Counted from the stretch's first letter, positions 1 through 8,348 are shown. The stretch: DNA of 52,090 nt from Lactobacillaceae bacterium (GCA_902834055.1 CADFHB010000005.1:1-52090), one strand, 5' to 3'. Numbers and translations are program-made. Notes: generated by a model not told the origin, from the sequence alone.

Positions 1-32
1 AATCACACGTGGAATCTGAATTCCATAGATAG

Positions 33-114
33 TAACCGGTTAATATATCAAAATGATAAACGTTTTCGCTAGTGATAACCGGTTGACATATTAAAATGTA
101 AGCCCTACCATAAT
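33..114 (+). promoter_or_regulatory. Promoter with two AACCGGTT operator-like palindromes
   Basis: Two copies of a 22-base unit start at 34 (AACCGGTTAATATATC...) and 77 (AACCGGTTGACATATT...), 43 bases apart, about four helical turns. Each begins with the perfect palindrome AACCGGTT. The second overlaps a sigma-A -35 box TTGACA (83-88), followed after 17 bases by TACCAT (106-111) or, further on, CATAAT (109-114). This arrangement fits repression of the VOC gene at 158 by a dimeric repressor bound at two phased operators. The central CG step would suit a LacI-family protein, but the regulator is not in this window and its identity is inference. Confidence 0.6.
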
Positions 115-157
115 AACTGTTGAAAGAAATAAATACATTTCAAGGAGGCGTCGTGCA

Positions 158-568
158 ATGGCATTTAATAAGAGCCTTGCCGGGTATTTTGATGATTTAG
201 CACACGTAGGGATTCCGACCGATGACCTGCCAAAGACAATTGCCTTTTGGGAAAAACTGGGTTTTAAGAAGCAGGGGCAGTTTGACACCGATGACCAGGG
301 CCACCAGGTAGTCTTTATGAAGTATGGTCATTTAATGTTAGAAATCTGGGATAGCGATGGCGCCGTTCACCAAACCGGGGCGATTAACCATATTTCCCTG
401 AACGTCGAGGATGCGGATGGCGCGTTCAAGGCGGCCAAGGAAGAGGGTTTCAACGTCAAGGAAGATGAAGTGCAACACCTCGATTTCTGGAAGCACGGCA
501 TCAAGTTCTTTAACATCGTTGGGCCAAACGACGAAACGGTTGAATTTTGTGAAGTAGTCAAGGGCTAG
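158..568 (+). CDS. VOC-superfamily (glyoxalase-like) protein
   Basis: This 136-residue protein has the single beta-alpha-beta-beta-beta arrangement of vicinal-oxygen-chelate proteins: an N-terminal 'HVGIPTDDLPKTIAFWEKLGF' type repeat and a second half with 'INHISLNVEDADGAFKAA' and a terminal 'ETVEFCEV'. Candidate metal ligands are His17, His78 and Glu131 (approximate positions). Such proteins act as glyoxalases, dioxygenases or antibiotic-binding proteins; the substrate cannot be told here. The start is supported by AAGGAGG 9-10 bases upstream. It stands alone behind an operator-like promoter (33-114), so expression is probably induced by some signal. The next gene follows after 111 bases and could be cotranscribed. 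Confidence 0.85.
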   Translation: MAFNKSLAGYFDDLAHVGIPTDDLPKTIAFWEKLGFKKQGQFDTDDQGHQVVFMKYGHLMLEIWDSDGAVHQTGAINHISLNVEDADGAFKAAKEEGFNVKEDEVQHLDFWKHGIKFFNIVGPNDETVEFCEVVKG

Positions 569-679
569 TCAGAATTTGGGCCGGCCGCTTAAACTGTGCT
601 GGCGCACCATTTGTTAACAGCAGTGAGGAAGCTGAGCTAATACCCAGCCTCGTAGGAATGATTTGAGGAGGTATATCTC

Positions 680-1699
680 ATGAAAGCATTAGTAATGACG
701 GGTAAGAAACAATTAGAAGTCGATGACAACTACCAGAAGCCAACGGTGAAGCCGAATGAGGTGCTGGTTCACACCGCGTGGGCCGGAATCTGTGGGACCG
801 ACAAGGCCCTCTACAATGGACTGCCAGGGTCAGCCGATGCCGTTCCACCGATTGTCTTGGGGCACGAAAACTCGGGGGTAGTTGCCGAAGTCGGCAGTGA
901 AGTAGAGGACTTCAAGGTAGGCGACCGGGTCAGCGTTGATCCGAACATCTACTGTCACAAGTGTTTCTACTGCCGGACTTCCCGCCCCGAATTATGTGAA
1001 CACCTCGACGCTGTTGGTGTTACCCGGGATGGGGGCTTTGCGGAATACTTCACTGCTCCGGAAGAAGTAGTTTACCATGTTCCAGACAACGTTTCGCTTG
1101 AAGCAGCGGCCGTAATCGAACCAATTTCCTGTGCTGCCCACGGGGTTGACCTGCTGGAAACGCACCCGTACCAGACGGCGCTGATTATCGGTGATGGTTT
1201 TGAAGGTCAATTGATTGCCCAAATCCTGAAGTCCCGGGGTGTCAAGGAAGTCACCCTGGCCGGGACCGTTGATGAAAAACTGGAGAACAACCGGAAGCAC
1301 TTTGGCTTTAAGACGATCAATAATATTAAGGAACCAGATGCTATCAAGCCGGATTCCTATGACATCGTTGTCGAAGCGGTCGGCCTGCCAAAGACTCAGG
1401 AACAGGCTGTTGAAGCTGCCCGCCGTGGTGGTCAGGTCCTGATGTTTGGGGTTGGTAATCCTGACTCTGAATTTAAGGTAAACACCTACAAGGTCTACCA
1501 AAAGCAGCTCCACATCCAAGGTTCCTTCATTAACCCGTACACCTTTGAAGACTCAATCGCACTACTGCAATCCGGTGATGTGGACCCACTGCCGTTGATT
1601 TCCAACGTACTTGACTTTGCCCACGTTGAAGACTTCGTGAGTGGTAAGCTGGGTAACATCTCTAAGGCAATTGTCAAGGTGGCTGGCGAAGAGGCCTAA
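680..1699 (+). CDS. Zinc-dependent medium-chain alcohol/polyol dehydrogenase
   Basis: A 339-residue MDR-family dehydrogenase. The N-terminal catalytic domain shows 'GICGTD' (catalytic zinc Cys near residue 37), 'GHENSG' (His-Glu, near 61) and the structural zinc cysteines in 'CHKCFYCRTSRPELC' (near 92-106). The Rossmann part has 'IIGDGFEGQLIAQ', a slightly unusual form of GxGxxG. Family members oxidise secondary alcohols, threonine or polyols (butanediol, sorbitol) with NAD; the sequence does not decide which. GAGGAGG lies 9 bases before the ATG. A hairpin-forming stretch (about 630-654) precedes it, and a strong terminator follows, so it is the last gene of its unit. Confidence 0.88.
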   Translation: MKALVMTGKKQLEVDDNYQKPTVKPNEVLVHTAWAGICGTDKALYNGLPGSADAVPPIVLGHENSGVVAEVGSEVEDFKVGDRVSVDPNIYCHKCFYCRTSRPELCEHLDAVGVTRDGGFAEYFTAPEEVVYHVPDNVSLEAAAVIEPISCAAHGVDLLETHPYQTALIIGDGFEGQLIAQILKSRGVKEVTLAGTVDEKLENNRKHFGFKTINNIKEPDAIKPDSYDIVVEAVGLPKTQEQAVEAARRGGQVLMFGVGNPDSEFKVNTYKVYQKQLHIQGSFINPYTFEDSIALLQSGDVDPLPLISNVLDFAHVEDFVSGKLGNISKAIVKVAGEEA

Positions 1700-1736
1700 T
1701 TAACTGTCGATAAAATTAACTTAATTAACCGCTTTT

Positions 1737-1786
1737 ACTTGCGGCTGTGAGAAAACTCTGTTTCCTCGCAGCCGCAAGTTTTTTAA
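1737..1786 (+). terminator. Rho-independent terminator
   Basis: An 11-base perfect stem, ACTTGCGGCTG (1737-1747) with CAGCCGCAAGT (1769-1779), is followed by TTTTT. It ends the alcohol dehydrogenase transcript. Confidence 0.9.
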
Positions 1787-1876
1787 ATTAGGGCTAGCCA
1801 GGTCCCGCCTACTGTGTTATATTAAAATCCGATTAGAATTATCCACATTCTAAATTAATGAAAGGGGTCTTATATA

Positions 1877-2815
1877 ATGACACGAAAAGTAGCAGTTATC
1901 GGTATGGGAAACGTGGGAGCAACCGTTGCTCACTACATTGTTGCCAATGGGTTTGCGGATGACTTGGTTTTAATTGATAAAAACGAAGCCAAGGTTAACG
2001 CCGACGCCTTAGACTTTAAGGATGCCATGGCCAACCTGCTCCACCATACTAATATCTTTGTAAATGATTACCAACAACTAAAGGACACCGACGTGATTGT
2101 TTCGGCGCTTGGTGACATTAAATTGGAAGATAACCCAAATGCTGACCGGTTCGCTGAACTGCCATTTACCCGGAAGGCTGTCCCAGAAGTCGCTAAGAAG
2201 ATTAAGGAAAGCGGCTTTAATGGTAAGATAGTTGTCATTACTAACCCCGTGGATGTTATTACTTCAATTTACCAATCTGTCACTGGCCTGCCGAAGGAAC
2301 ACGTGCTGGGGACTGGAACCCTGCTGGATTCTGCACGGATGAAGCGGGCCGTGGCCGACCGGCTCCATGTTGACCCCCGCTCCGTGGAAGGCTATAACCT
2401 TGGTGAGCACGGTAATTCCCAGTTCACTGCTTGGTCGACGGTCCGTGTTCTGGAACAGCCGATTACTAAGCTGGCCAAGGAACGCGGTCTTGACCTGGAA
2501 GAGTTGGACCATGAAGCCCGGATGGGTGGCTGGAAGGTCTTCCAAGGGAAAAAGTACACGAACTACGGTGTCGCAACTGCGGCGGTCCGCCTGGTTAACA
2601 CCATTTTGTCTGGCTCACGGACTGTGATGGCGGTATCAAACTTCCGTGAAGAGTATGACTCATACTTGTCATATCCTGCCGTTGTCGGCCGTGATGGGAT
2701 TGAGGAACAGGTACAATTGGACCTGACACCAGAAGAATTGGACAAGCTGCAAACGTCAGCTAATTTCATCAAGGAAAAGTACCAGGAAAGCCTGGAAGCG
2801 AATAAGCAGGCTTAG
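1877..2815 (+). CDS. hicD: L-2-hydroxyisocaproate dehydrogenase
   Basis: A 312-residue member of the lactate/malate dehydrogenase superfamily. It reduces branched 2-keto acids (for example 2-ketoisocaproate from leucine) to L-2-hydroxy acids with NADH, in the cytoplasm. Visible features are the NAD-binding 'VIGMGNVGATVAHYI' at residues 7-21, Asp (LIDKN) binding the adenosine ribose, 'VITNPVDV', 'DSARMKR' with the substrate-binding Arg, and the catalytic His in 'LGEHGNSQ'. Length and motifs match HicDH rather than LDH: the loop lacks the usual lactate dehydrogenase 'QxxGExR' but has 'DIKLEDNPNADRF'. AAAGGGG precedes the ATG. It appears monocistronic. Confidence 0.92.
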   Translation: MTRKVAVIGMGNVGATVAHYIVANGFADDLVLIDKNEAKVNADALDFKDAMANLLHHTNIFVNDYQQLKDTDVIVSALGDIKLEDNPNADRFAELPFTRKAVPEVAKKIKESGFNGKIVVITNPVDVITSIYQSVTGLPKEHVLGTGTLLDSARMKRAVADRLHVDPRSVEGYNLGEHGNSQFTAWSTVRVLEQPITKLAKERGLDLEELDHEARMGGWKVFQGKKYTNYGVATAAVRLVNTILSGSRTVMAVSNFREEYDSYLSYPAVVGRDGIEEQVQLDLTPEELDKLQTSANFIKEKYQESLEANKQA

Positions 2816-2863
2816 GGCTGGTCAACTTAACTGGTTAATGTTACACTTACTATTACGCAGTAA

Positions 2864-3063
2864 AGAGGCTGTGACAAAAGCTCTACAACCTAGTTAAAAC
2901 ATGAACAGCGCAGTACACAAATGGCCTCCAGTGCCTGGCAAAGTCGAACTCTGGAGGCCTATTTGTGCTTTTTAAAGGCTAGCTGCGCGTCGACAGGGGT
3001 TCCCGACAGGCTTGCTTCGTTTCGAAAAACGAACTAGCAAGCTAGTCCTGTCTCACTCCCTTT
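2864..3063. repeat. Intergenic foldback repeat, copy A
   Basis: This gap holds a copy of a repeat family also found near 10.7, 13.9, 33.3 and 40.8 kb. From left to right it has 'GAGGCTGTGACA', 'ACAGCGCAGTACACAAATGG', a hairpin (ACAAATGGCCTCCAG at 2917-2931 with CTGGAGGCCTATTTGT at 2951-2966), the tail 'TTTAAAGGCTAGCTGCGCGTCGAC', and a second foldback ending GAACTAGCAAGCTAG...CTGTCTCACTCCC. It is about 85% like the right part of copy B at 13.9 kb. The hairpin may serve as terminator for hicD. Confidence 0.85.
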
Positions 3064-3099
3064 TGCCGCGGAATAAATTAGTGAAAGGAAACGTTAACA

Positions 3100-4299
3100 A
3101 TGAGCCGTGAAGTAAAAAAGATCATTGCCGTTGTCATTTTCTGTGAATTTTTAATTTGCCTCGGGATGAGCCTGATCTTTCCCGTGATGCCCTTTATCAA
3201 AAATGAGTACCACTTTTCAGCCTTTGACATGGGAGTGATGTCCTCACTTTTTGCCTTTGTGCAATTCGTAGCTTCACCAATAGTTGGCCGGATTTCGGAT
3301 AAGGCCGGTCGGAAGCCAATGCTGGTCTGGGGACTGCTCGTCTTTTCTTTGGCCGAATTTGTTTTTGCGCTGGCTAGCCAGCTATGGCTCTTTGACCTGT
3401 CACGGGCCGTCGACGGTTTATCAGCCGCCATGTTCGTTCCAACCTCAATGGCCTTGGCAGCGGACCTGACGAGTGTTAAGGACCGGGCCAAGGTTATTGG
3501 CTGGTTATCGGCCGCCTTTAGCGGGGGACTAATTTTGGGGCCCGGCCTGGGCGGTATCCTCGCTAACATCAACTACAAGTTCCCTTTCTGGGTGGCCGGC
3601 ATCTTGGGCCTGGTCAGCACGGTAGTTGCCCTGGTGATGCTGCCGCGCGATGATGACGAACGGTTTAAAAGCTCAACCAACAACCCGGAAAACGAGTTGC
3701 TGCAGGGGGGCTGGAGCCAGGTTAAACAATTGCTAACGCCATTGATGGTTACCCTATTTGTAATGATTTTCGTGATGGCCTTTGGTTTAGCAGGCTTTGA
3801 GAGTATTTACAGCCTGTATGTCAACGAGGTTCATAACTTTGACCTCCAAGCAATTGCCTTGGTATTGACATTAAATGGGATCATCTCGCTGGTCCTCCAG
3901 GTCTTCTTATTTGACCGGATGGTTCAGTGGTGGGGAGAAGTGCGATTGATTCGCTACTGCTTCTTTGCTAGTGCGGCCGGGACCGTCTTTGTCATCTATG
4001 ACCATTCTCACTGGCAGCTGATTGTGGCGACCTTAGTGGTATTTGAAGCTTTTGACATGTTGCGGCCGGCGATTACCACCTTACTAACCAAGCTCGGCAG
4101 CGATAATCAGGGGTTGCTAAATGGTGTTAACATGTCCTTGACCAGTGTTGGTAACATTATCGGTCCCTTGATTTCTGGGGCTTTGCTGGACGTTAACTAC
4201 CAGTACCCTTATTGGATCGTAATTGCCTTTCTGCTGGTTTCATTTGCCATTACCTTTGAATTGCAATATATGCGGCGAAAAAAGCTTGAGGAGGAGTAA
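3100..4299 (+). CDS. MFS transporter, drug:H+ antiporter type (DHA1)
   Basis: A 399-residue membrane protein with about 12 hydrophobic segments. The MFS signature between TM2 and TM3 is visible as 'GRISDKAGRKPMLVWG' (near residue 65), and motif C-like glycine-rich 'GLILGPGLGGIL' lies in TM5, typical of exporters of the NorA/TetA/Bmr group. The central loop ('LPRDDDERFKSSTNN') separates the two halves. The exported compound is unknown. AAAGGAAA lies upstream of the ATG. The stop is followed after three bases by the TauE gene, so the two form an operon, suggesting both export a related class of small molecules. Confidence 0.85.
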   Translation: MSREVKKIIAVVIFCEFLICLGMSLIFPVMPFIKNEYHFSAFDMGVMSSLFAFVQFVASPIVGRISDKAGRKPMLVWGLLVFSLAEFVFALASQLWLFDLSRAVDGLSAAMFVPTSMALAADLTSVKDRAKVIGWLSAAFSGGLILGPGLGGILANINYKFPFWVAGILGLVSTVVALVMLPRDDDERFKSSTNNPENELLQGGWSQVKQLLTPLMVTLFVMIFVMAFGLAGFESIYSLYVNEVHNFDLQAIALVLTLNGIISLVLQVFLFDRMVQWWGEVRLIRYCFFASAAGTVFVIYDHSHWQLIVATLVVFEAFDMLRPAITTLLTKLGSDNQGLLNGVNMSLTSVGNIIGPLISGALLDVNYQYPYWIVIAFLLVSFAITFELQYMRRKKLEEE

Positions 4300-4302
4300 A
4301 CA

Positions 4303-5058
4303 ATGAGTAACCTACTGTTGATGGTGATCGTTGGCTTGGCCGTCGGGGTCTTCGTGATTTCACTCGGCGGTGGGGGTGGCGCAATTTACCTAGGCGTCTT
4401 GACCGCCATCTTTCAACTTTCCCCGGGGGCGGCTGCCGCAACCTCGATTGTCACGTCGCTACCAGCCCTGATTATGGGGTCGTGGTCGTACTACCGCCGG
4501 GGGCTAATTAATTTTAGCCTGGGCAACCGGATGATGATCGCGGCCATCCCCAGCATTTTTGTTGGCTTCTTGATTGCACCTTTTTTGCCGGAGAAGGTGT
4601 ATAAAGTTGTGATCGGGCTGATCCTGGCTTTTCTCGGGGCCCAGCTGGTATACAAGCTTTACCGGCAGTCGCCAAAGAAAACGCCCCGTTTATCACCAAA
4701 TGTGGTAAGCGTGCTCTATGGGATCATGGGTGGCCTAATGGTGGGGATTGCCGGCTTAAGCGGGGGTGGCCCGATTACGACCGGACTGCTGTTGCTTGGT
4801 GCGTCTATGGCATCGGCTTCCGCCACCTCTTCGTATGTCCTGGTGGGGATGTCAATCGTGGGCGCCCTCTTGCACATCAGCGGTGGTAGTATTGACTGGC
4901 ACGCGGCCGGTGGTTTAATTGCTGGTTCACTGGTCGGCGCCTTTTTAGCACCGCCAATTGTCCTGTGGATGACTGCTAAGCCAGCCCGGGCCCGGCTGGT
5001 TAAATTGTTTATGGGGATCTTCATTATCATAATGGGGGCCCGGACTGCGCTGGGTTAG
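4303..5058 (+). CDS. TauE/SafE (TSUP) family anion transporter
   Basis: A 251-residue polytopic membrane protein with about eight hydrophobic segments and the duplicated glycine-rich motifs of the TSUP family: 'SLGGGGGAIYLGVL' near residue 20 and 'GIAGLSGGGPITTGLLLLG' near 150. Family members move sulfite, sulfonates or other sulfur anions, generally outward or by facilitated transport. The ATG is three bases past the MFS stop with GAGGAGG just upstream, so it is translated from the same mRNA. A possible link to the sulfur genes at 31-35 kb is only thematic. Confidence 0.85.
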   Translation: MSNLLLMVIVGLAVGVFVISLGGGGGAIYLGVLTAIFQLSPGAAAATSIVTSLPALIMGSWSYYRRGLINFSLGNRMMIAAIPSIFVGFLIAPFLPEKVYKVVIGLILAFLGAQLVYKLYRQSPKKTPRLSPNVVSVLYGIMGGLMVGIAGLSGGGPITTGLLLLGASMASASATSSYVLVGMSIVGALLHISGGSIDWHAAGGLIAGSLVGAFLAPPIVLWMTAKPARARLVKLFMGIFIIIMGARTALG

Positions 5059-5089
5059 GCGCTTTGCTAACTACTTGCAAGATACTAAA

Positions 5090-5145
5090 ATAACCGTGGC
5101 TGGTGGGAATGTTAAGATTTTCTCACTAGCCACGGTTTTAATTTT
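5090..5145. terminator. Bidirectional terminator between convergent genes
   Basis: A long imperfect stem, AACCGTGGCTGGTG (about 5092-5105) pairing with CACTAGCCACGGTT (about 5124-5137), is flanked by AAAAT on the left and TTTTAATTTT on the right. It serves the TauE gene and the convergent nth gene, whose stop codon lies in its right arm. Confidence 0.85.
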
Positions 5146-5797
5146 GCTTAAAGACGCTTTGTTGCCCCGTAATGCACATGGGGAGGAGCGGACAGTCGTT
5201 ACAACGGGGGTTGCGGGCCATGCACCGGTAGCGGCCCCAAAAGATCATGCTGTGGTGGGCATCCAGCCACTTTTCCCGGGGGATGGCGGCCTGGAGACGC
5301 CTTTCAACTGCCAAGACGGTTGCCTTAGGCGGAACCATGGCTAGTCGGTGGGCAACCCGGTTGACGTGGGTGTCGACCGGGAACGCGGGAATCGCGAAGC
5401 ACTCTGCCAAAACAACGTTGGCCACCTTGCGCCCTACACCCGGTAGGGAGGTTAGTTCCGTTAGCGTTTGGGGCACCTGCCCGTCAAAGGTAGTTACTAG
5501 TTTGCGGGCACAGTTAACCAGGTACTTCGCCTTATTGTGGTAGAGACCCAGACGCTTAATGTATGGTTCGACGTCGACTGGTTCGGCCGCGGCCAGGTCT
5601 TGGGGGTGGGGGAAACGGTCAAACAGGGCCGGTGTTAACTTGTTCACCGCTTGGTCTGTCGACTGGGCACTCAGGATAACGGCCAATAGGAAGTGGAAGG
5701 TAGTACCAGCAGTAAGGGTGGTACCGGCTTCGGGATATTCCCGACGCATGACCCGTAGTGCCTCACGAATTTCTTGGTTATCAAGCATTATTGTCAC
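5138..5797 (-). CDS. nth: Endonuclease III (DNA glycosylase/AP lyase)
   Basis: A 219-residue protein that removes oxidised pyrimidines and cuts the abasic site in base-excision repair. The helix-hairpin-helix 'LTSLPGVGRKVANVV' carries the catalytic Lys, and the catalytic Asp lies in 'FPVDTHVNR'. The C-terminal [4Fe-4S] loop has the expected spacing C-X6-C-X2-C-X5-C in 'CMARNPRCNDCPLLPMC'. Full length for the family. The upstream sequence on the minus strand has 'GAGGTGACAATA', a Shine-Dalgarno just before the annotated ATG; a second ATG three codons in (MLDNQ) is possible. It is transcribed alone and convergent with the transporter pair. Confidence 0.95.
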   Translation of the reverse strand: MTIMLDNQEIREALRVMRREYPEAGTTLTAGTTFHFLLAVILSAQSTDQAVNKLTPALFDRFPHPQDLAAAEPVDVEPYIKRLGLYHNKAKYLVNCARKLVTTFDGQVPQTLTELTSLPGVGRKVANVVLAECFAIPAFPVDTHVNRVAHRLAMVPPKATVLAVERRLQAAIPREKWLDAHHSMIFWGRYRCMARNPRCNDCPLLPMCITGQQSVFKQN

Positions 5798-5935
5798 CTC
5801 AGAAGTGTTCTTTTCTTTAGTTTACTACAAATGCTAAAAATATTCACAAGCGTTAATTCCCCGTCCCAAGTGGGATCTAGGATGGCAGTAGCTTAGCTGG
5901 TTTTTGGGGAAAGGGGTTACAAGTGAAATTAATAT

Positions 5936-5964
5936 TTGACTAGAGTGCAAACGGTTGGTAGAAT
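5936..5964 (+). promoter_or_regulatory. Sigma-A promoter of the APC permease gene
   Basis: TTGACT (5936-5941), a 17-base spacer and TAGAAT (5959-5964) lie 56 bases before the permease ATG. The spacing is ideal. Confidence 0.75.
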
Positions 5965-6019
5965 AAATTAAAGATTTTCTTATAATTCTAATAGAATTTT
6001 AATTAAGGGAGGAAGAGTC

Positions 6020-7453
6020 ATGAGTCTTTGGAAAACAATCACGCGAAAAGAAGACCCGCGTGTCTATGAAAACAAGGATGGCCACTTAGTCCGGTCATTG
6101 AAAGTACGGGATTTCCTAGCACTCGGGGTGGGAACAATCGTGTCAGCATCCATTTTCACTCTTCCCGGTGAAGTGGCAGCGATGCATACCGGTCCGGCCG
6201 TTGCAATTTCCTTTGTCGTTGCGGCGATCGTTGCCGGCTTAGTCGCCTTTGCGTACGCAGAAATGGCAGCGGCAATGCCTTTTGCCGGGTCAGCGTATTC
6301 ATGGATTAACGTGGTTTTTGGTGAATTCTTCGGCTGGATTGCTGGTTGGGCATTACTAGCTGAGTATTTTATTGCCCTGGCCTTTGTGGGGGCCGGGTTG
6401 TCTGCCAACCTGCGGGCACTGTTGGCCCCGGCGGGAATCAAACTACCCGTGTCCTTATCCAACGCCTTTGGAACTGAAGGTGGGGTTGTCGACATTATTT
6501 CCGTGGTGGTAATTGCTCTGGTAGCGATTTTGATCGCCAACGGTGCTTCGAAGGCTGCCCGGGTGGAGACGTTACTGGTGTGCCTTAAAGTATTCGCTAT
6601 CCTGCTCTTTGTGGTAGTCGGGATGACCGCGATCAAGTCCAGTAACTACGTCCCCTTTATTCCTAAGTACCACGAAACGGCTAACGGTCCGTTTGGGGGC
6701 TGGCAAGGAATTTACGCCGGTGTGTCAATGATTTTCCTATCCTACATCGGGTTTGATTCAATTGCGGCTAACTCAGCGGAAGCCATTAACCCCCAAAAGA
6801 CGATGCCACGGGGGATCCTGGGATCGTTACTGATTGCCGTGGTCCTGTTTGTTTCCGTTGCGATGGTTCTGATGGGTGTTTTGCCATACAGTAAGTACGC
6901 AAATAACGCTGAGCCAGTTGGTTTAGCATTGCGGGCTGCCGGCCATGGTGGTGTGGCCGTGGTTGTACAAGCAATTGCCGTCGTGGGGATGTTTACTGCC
7001 CTGATTGGGATGAGTCTGGCTGGATCTCGGCTGATCTACTCATTTGGCCGTGATGGAATGCTGCCAAAGTGGTTAGGAAAGTTAGACAAGTCGGGTCGAC
7101 CGAACCGGGCACTGTGGACGTTAACGATTGTTACAATTGTTATTGCTGCCTTCTTCCCATTTGCCTTCCTGTCACAACTGGTTTCCGCAGGGACGTTGAT
7201 TGCCTTCATGTTTGTGTCACTGGGAATCTACGCCTTGCGCAAGCGGGAAGGTAAGGACATCGCAGACCCATCGTTTAAGATGCCCTTCTACCCGGTAATG
7301 CCGGCGCTTGGCTTTTTAGCCGCACTCTTCGTGTTCATTGGTCTTGATTACCAGGCTAAACTCTATGCCGGAATTTGGTTTGTCCTTGGGCTAATAATTT
7401 ACTTTGTCTACGGGATGCGGCACTCATTTTTGGCCGGTAAGAAGGATAAATAA
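6020..7453 (+). CDS. APC-family amino acid permease
   Basis: A 477-residue transporter with about 12 membrane segments. The N-terminal 'LGVGTIVSASIFTLPGEVAA' (residues 36-55) is the unwound TM1 substrate-binding segment of APC carriers. Further family blocks are 'AYAEMAAAMPFAGSAYSW' and 'FLSYIGFDSIAANSAEAINPQKTMPRGI' in the middle. The pattern is closest to the cationic amino acid transporter/YfnA branch, which import amino acids by proton symport; the actual substrate is not visible. GGGAGGAAG precedes the ATG. Promoter at 5936 and terminator at 7461 make it a single-gene unit. Confidence 0.88.
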   Translation: MSLWKTITRKEDPRVYENKDGHLVRSLKVRDFLALGVGTIVSASIFTLPGEVAAMHTGPAVAISFVVAAIVAGLVAFAYAEMAAAMPFAGSAYSWINVVFGEFFGWIAGWALLAEYFIALAFVGAGLSANLRALLAPAGIKLPVSLSNAFGTEGGVVDIISVVVIALVAILIANGASKAARVETLLVCLKVFAILLFVVVGMTAIKSSNYVPFIPKYHETANGPFGGWQGIYAGVSMIFLSYIGFDSIAANSAEAINPQKTMPRGILGSLLIAVVLFVSVAMVLMGVLPYSKYANNAEPVGLALRAAGHGGVAVVVQAIAVVGMFTALIGMSLAGSRLIYSFGRDGMLPKWLGKLDKSGRPNRALWTLTIVTIVIAAFFPFAFLSQLVSAGTLIAFMFVSLGIYALRKREGKDIADPSFKMPFYPVMPALGFLAALFVFIGLDYQAKLYAGIWFVLGLIIYFVYGMRHSFLAGKKDK

Positions 7454-7460
7454 GACTATT

Positions 7461-7486
7461 TCCCGGGAAATCCCCGGGATTTTTTT
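7461..7486 (+). terminator. Rho-independent terminator
   Basis: TCCCGGG (7461-7467) and CCCGGGA (7473-7479) form a tight stem followed by seven T residues, ending the permease transcript. Confidence 0.92.
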
Positions 7487-7503
7487 AAACGGCGCCGTGC
7501 TGC

Positions 7504-7533
7504 TTGCCAGGAGAAAGCACCCTCGGTTATAAT
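7504..7533 (+). promoter_or_regulatory. Promoter of tRNA-Thr
   Basis: TTGCCA (7504-7509), an 18-base spacer and a consensus TATAAT (7528-7533) end six bases before the tRNA's first base. Confidence 0.75.
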
Positions 7534-7539
7534 TTAGGT

Positions 7540-7612
7540 GCCGTCTTAGCTCAGATAGGTAGAGCACATCCATGGTAAGGGTGCTACGGCAGTTCAACTC
7601 TGCCAGACGGCT
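7540..7612 (+). tRNA. tRNA-Thr (anticodon GGT)
   Basis: A full cloverleaf can be drawn. The acceptor stem is GCCGTCT (7540-7546) with AGACGGC (7605-7611), and T7612 is the discriminator. The D stem is GCTC/GAGC with loop AGATAGGTA. The anticodon stem is CATCC/GGGTG with loop ATGGTAA, anticodon GGT at 7574-7576. The T arm is GGCAG-TTCAACT-CTGCC. It reads ACC and ACU. The variable loop has only four bases (CTAC) and CCA is not encoded. The gene stands alone between its own promoter and terminator. Confidence 0.9.
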
Positions 7613-7616
7613 CTAA

Positions 7617-7664
7617 ATAAAAGGAGGAACGCGGGTGTACCGGCGCTCCTCCTTTTATTTTCTA
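7617..7664 (+). terminator. Terminator after tRNA-Thr
   Basis: AAAAGGAGGA and TCCTCCTTTT pair across a loop that itself can pair partly (GCGGGTGTACCGGC), followed by ATTTTCT. It lies directly after the tRNA. Confidence 0.85.
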
Positions 7665-7810
7665 TAAATTGATGGTAACTATAAAATCCCCGGAGTCTTA
7701 AAATACTTCTCGGCGGACCGCTCTTAGTAATAACTTTAAGAAGTCTTCGGCAAGTAGTCACCTTTTCTTGGTACGCTATGGTTAAAACTCTAGAAAGGGT
7801 GGGAAGAACC

Positions 7811-8332
7811 ATGCAAAAGTACACACGACAGGCCAAAGTAACTGATTTACCACAGATTTTAGCAATTCTTCGCGATGCCCGGGCGCAGTTGAAGGAGACG
7901 GGGAGTTCGCAGTGGCAGGGGACCTATCCGGCTAAGGACGATATCGTTTCTGACATCAAGGCCCAAAACGGCTATGTTTTTATCAATGGCCGGGTTATAG
8001 CGGGCTATGCGGCCGTAATTGTTGGCGATGACCCGACTCACCAGATAATTGATGGGCGGTGGCAAAATGACGTTGATCCCTATGCAACGCTCCACCGCGT
8101 TTGCTTTAGTTTCACCTACCAAGGTCAGGGCTTGGCCAAACAATTCATGGCTTGTATCCTTAGCCTGCAGTATGCGAACGGAATTAGAAATTTCCGCATC
8201 GATACTTCTAAGTTCAACCAACCGGTCCAACACATTGCTAAACAAACCGGCTTCTCTTACCGGGGGGTTATTAAGGTAACTGGTGACCAGGAAAATCCCC
8301 GTCGGCGGGCCTATGAGTTAAACTCGGAATAA
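7811..8332 (+). CDS. GNAT-family N-acetyltransferase
   Basis: A 173-residue protein when started at the ATG at 7811, which has GGGTGGGAAG just upstream; an in-frame ATG 33 bases earlier has no ribosome-binding site. The GNAT acetyl-CoA site is seen as 'RVCFSFTYQGQGLAKQFM' (motif A, Q/RxxGxG/A), then 'IRIDTSKFNQPVQHIAKQTGF' of motif B. 'W' and 'Y' residues of the central sheet ('NGYVFINGRVIAGYAAVI') fit the fold. The acceptor substrate is unknown. The gene is flanked by terminators and monocistronic. Confidence 0.85.
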   Translation: MQKYTRQAKVTDLPQILAILRDARAQLKETGSSQWQGTYPAKDDIVSDIKAQNGYVFINGRVIAGYAAVIVGDDPTHQIIDGRWQNDVDPYATLHRVCFSFTYQGQGLAKQFMACILSLQYANGIRNFRIDTSKFNQPVQHIAKQTGFSYRGVIKVTGDQENPRRRAYELNSE

Positions 8333-8348
8333 TATGGTTGCCAATTGA

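Noticed and set aside
992..1519. Long minus-strand ORF inside the alcohol dehydrogenase
   Set aside because: It is the mirror of a GC-rich coding region with no ribosome site and no recognisable protein pattern. The same holds for other antisense ORFs such as 6064-6636, 39769-40278 and 40335-40775.
7540..7664. tRNA gene as an integration site for a genomic island
   Set aside because: No integrase is nearby and no duplicate of the tRNA 3' end is seen in the adjoining kilobases.
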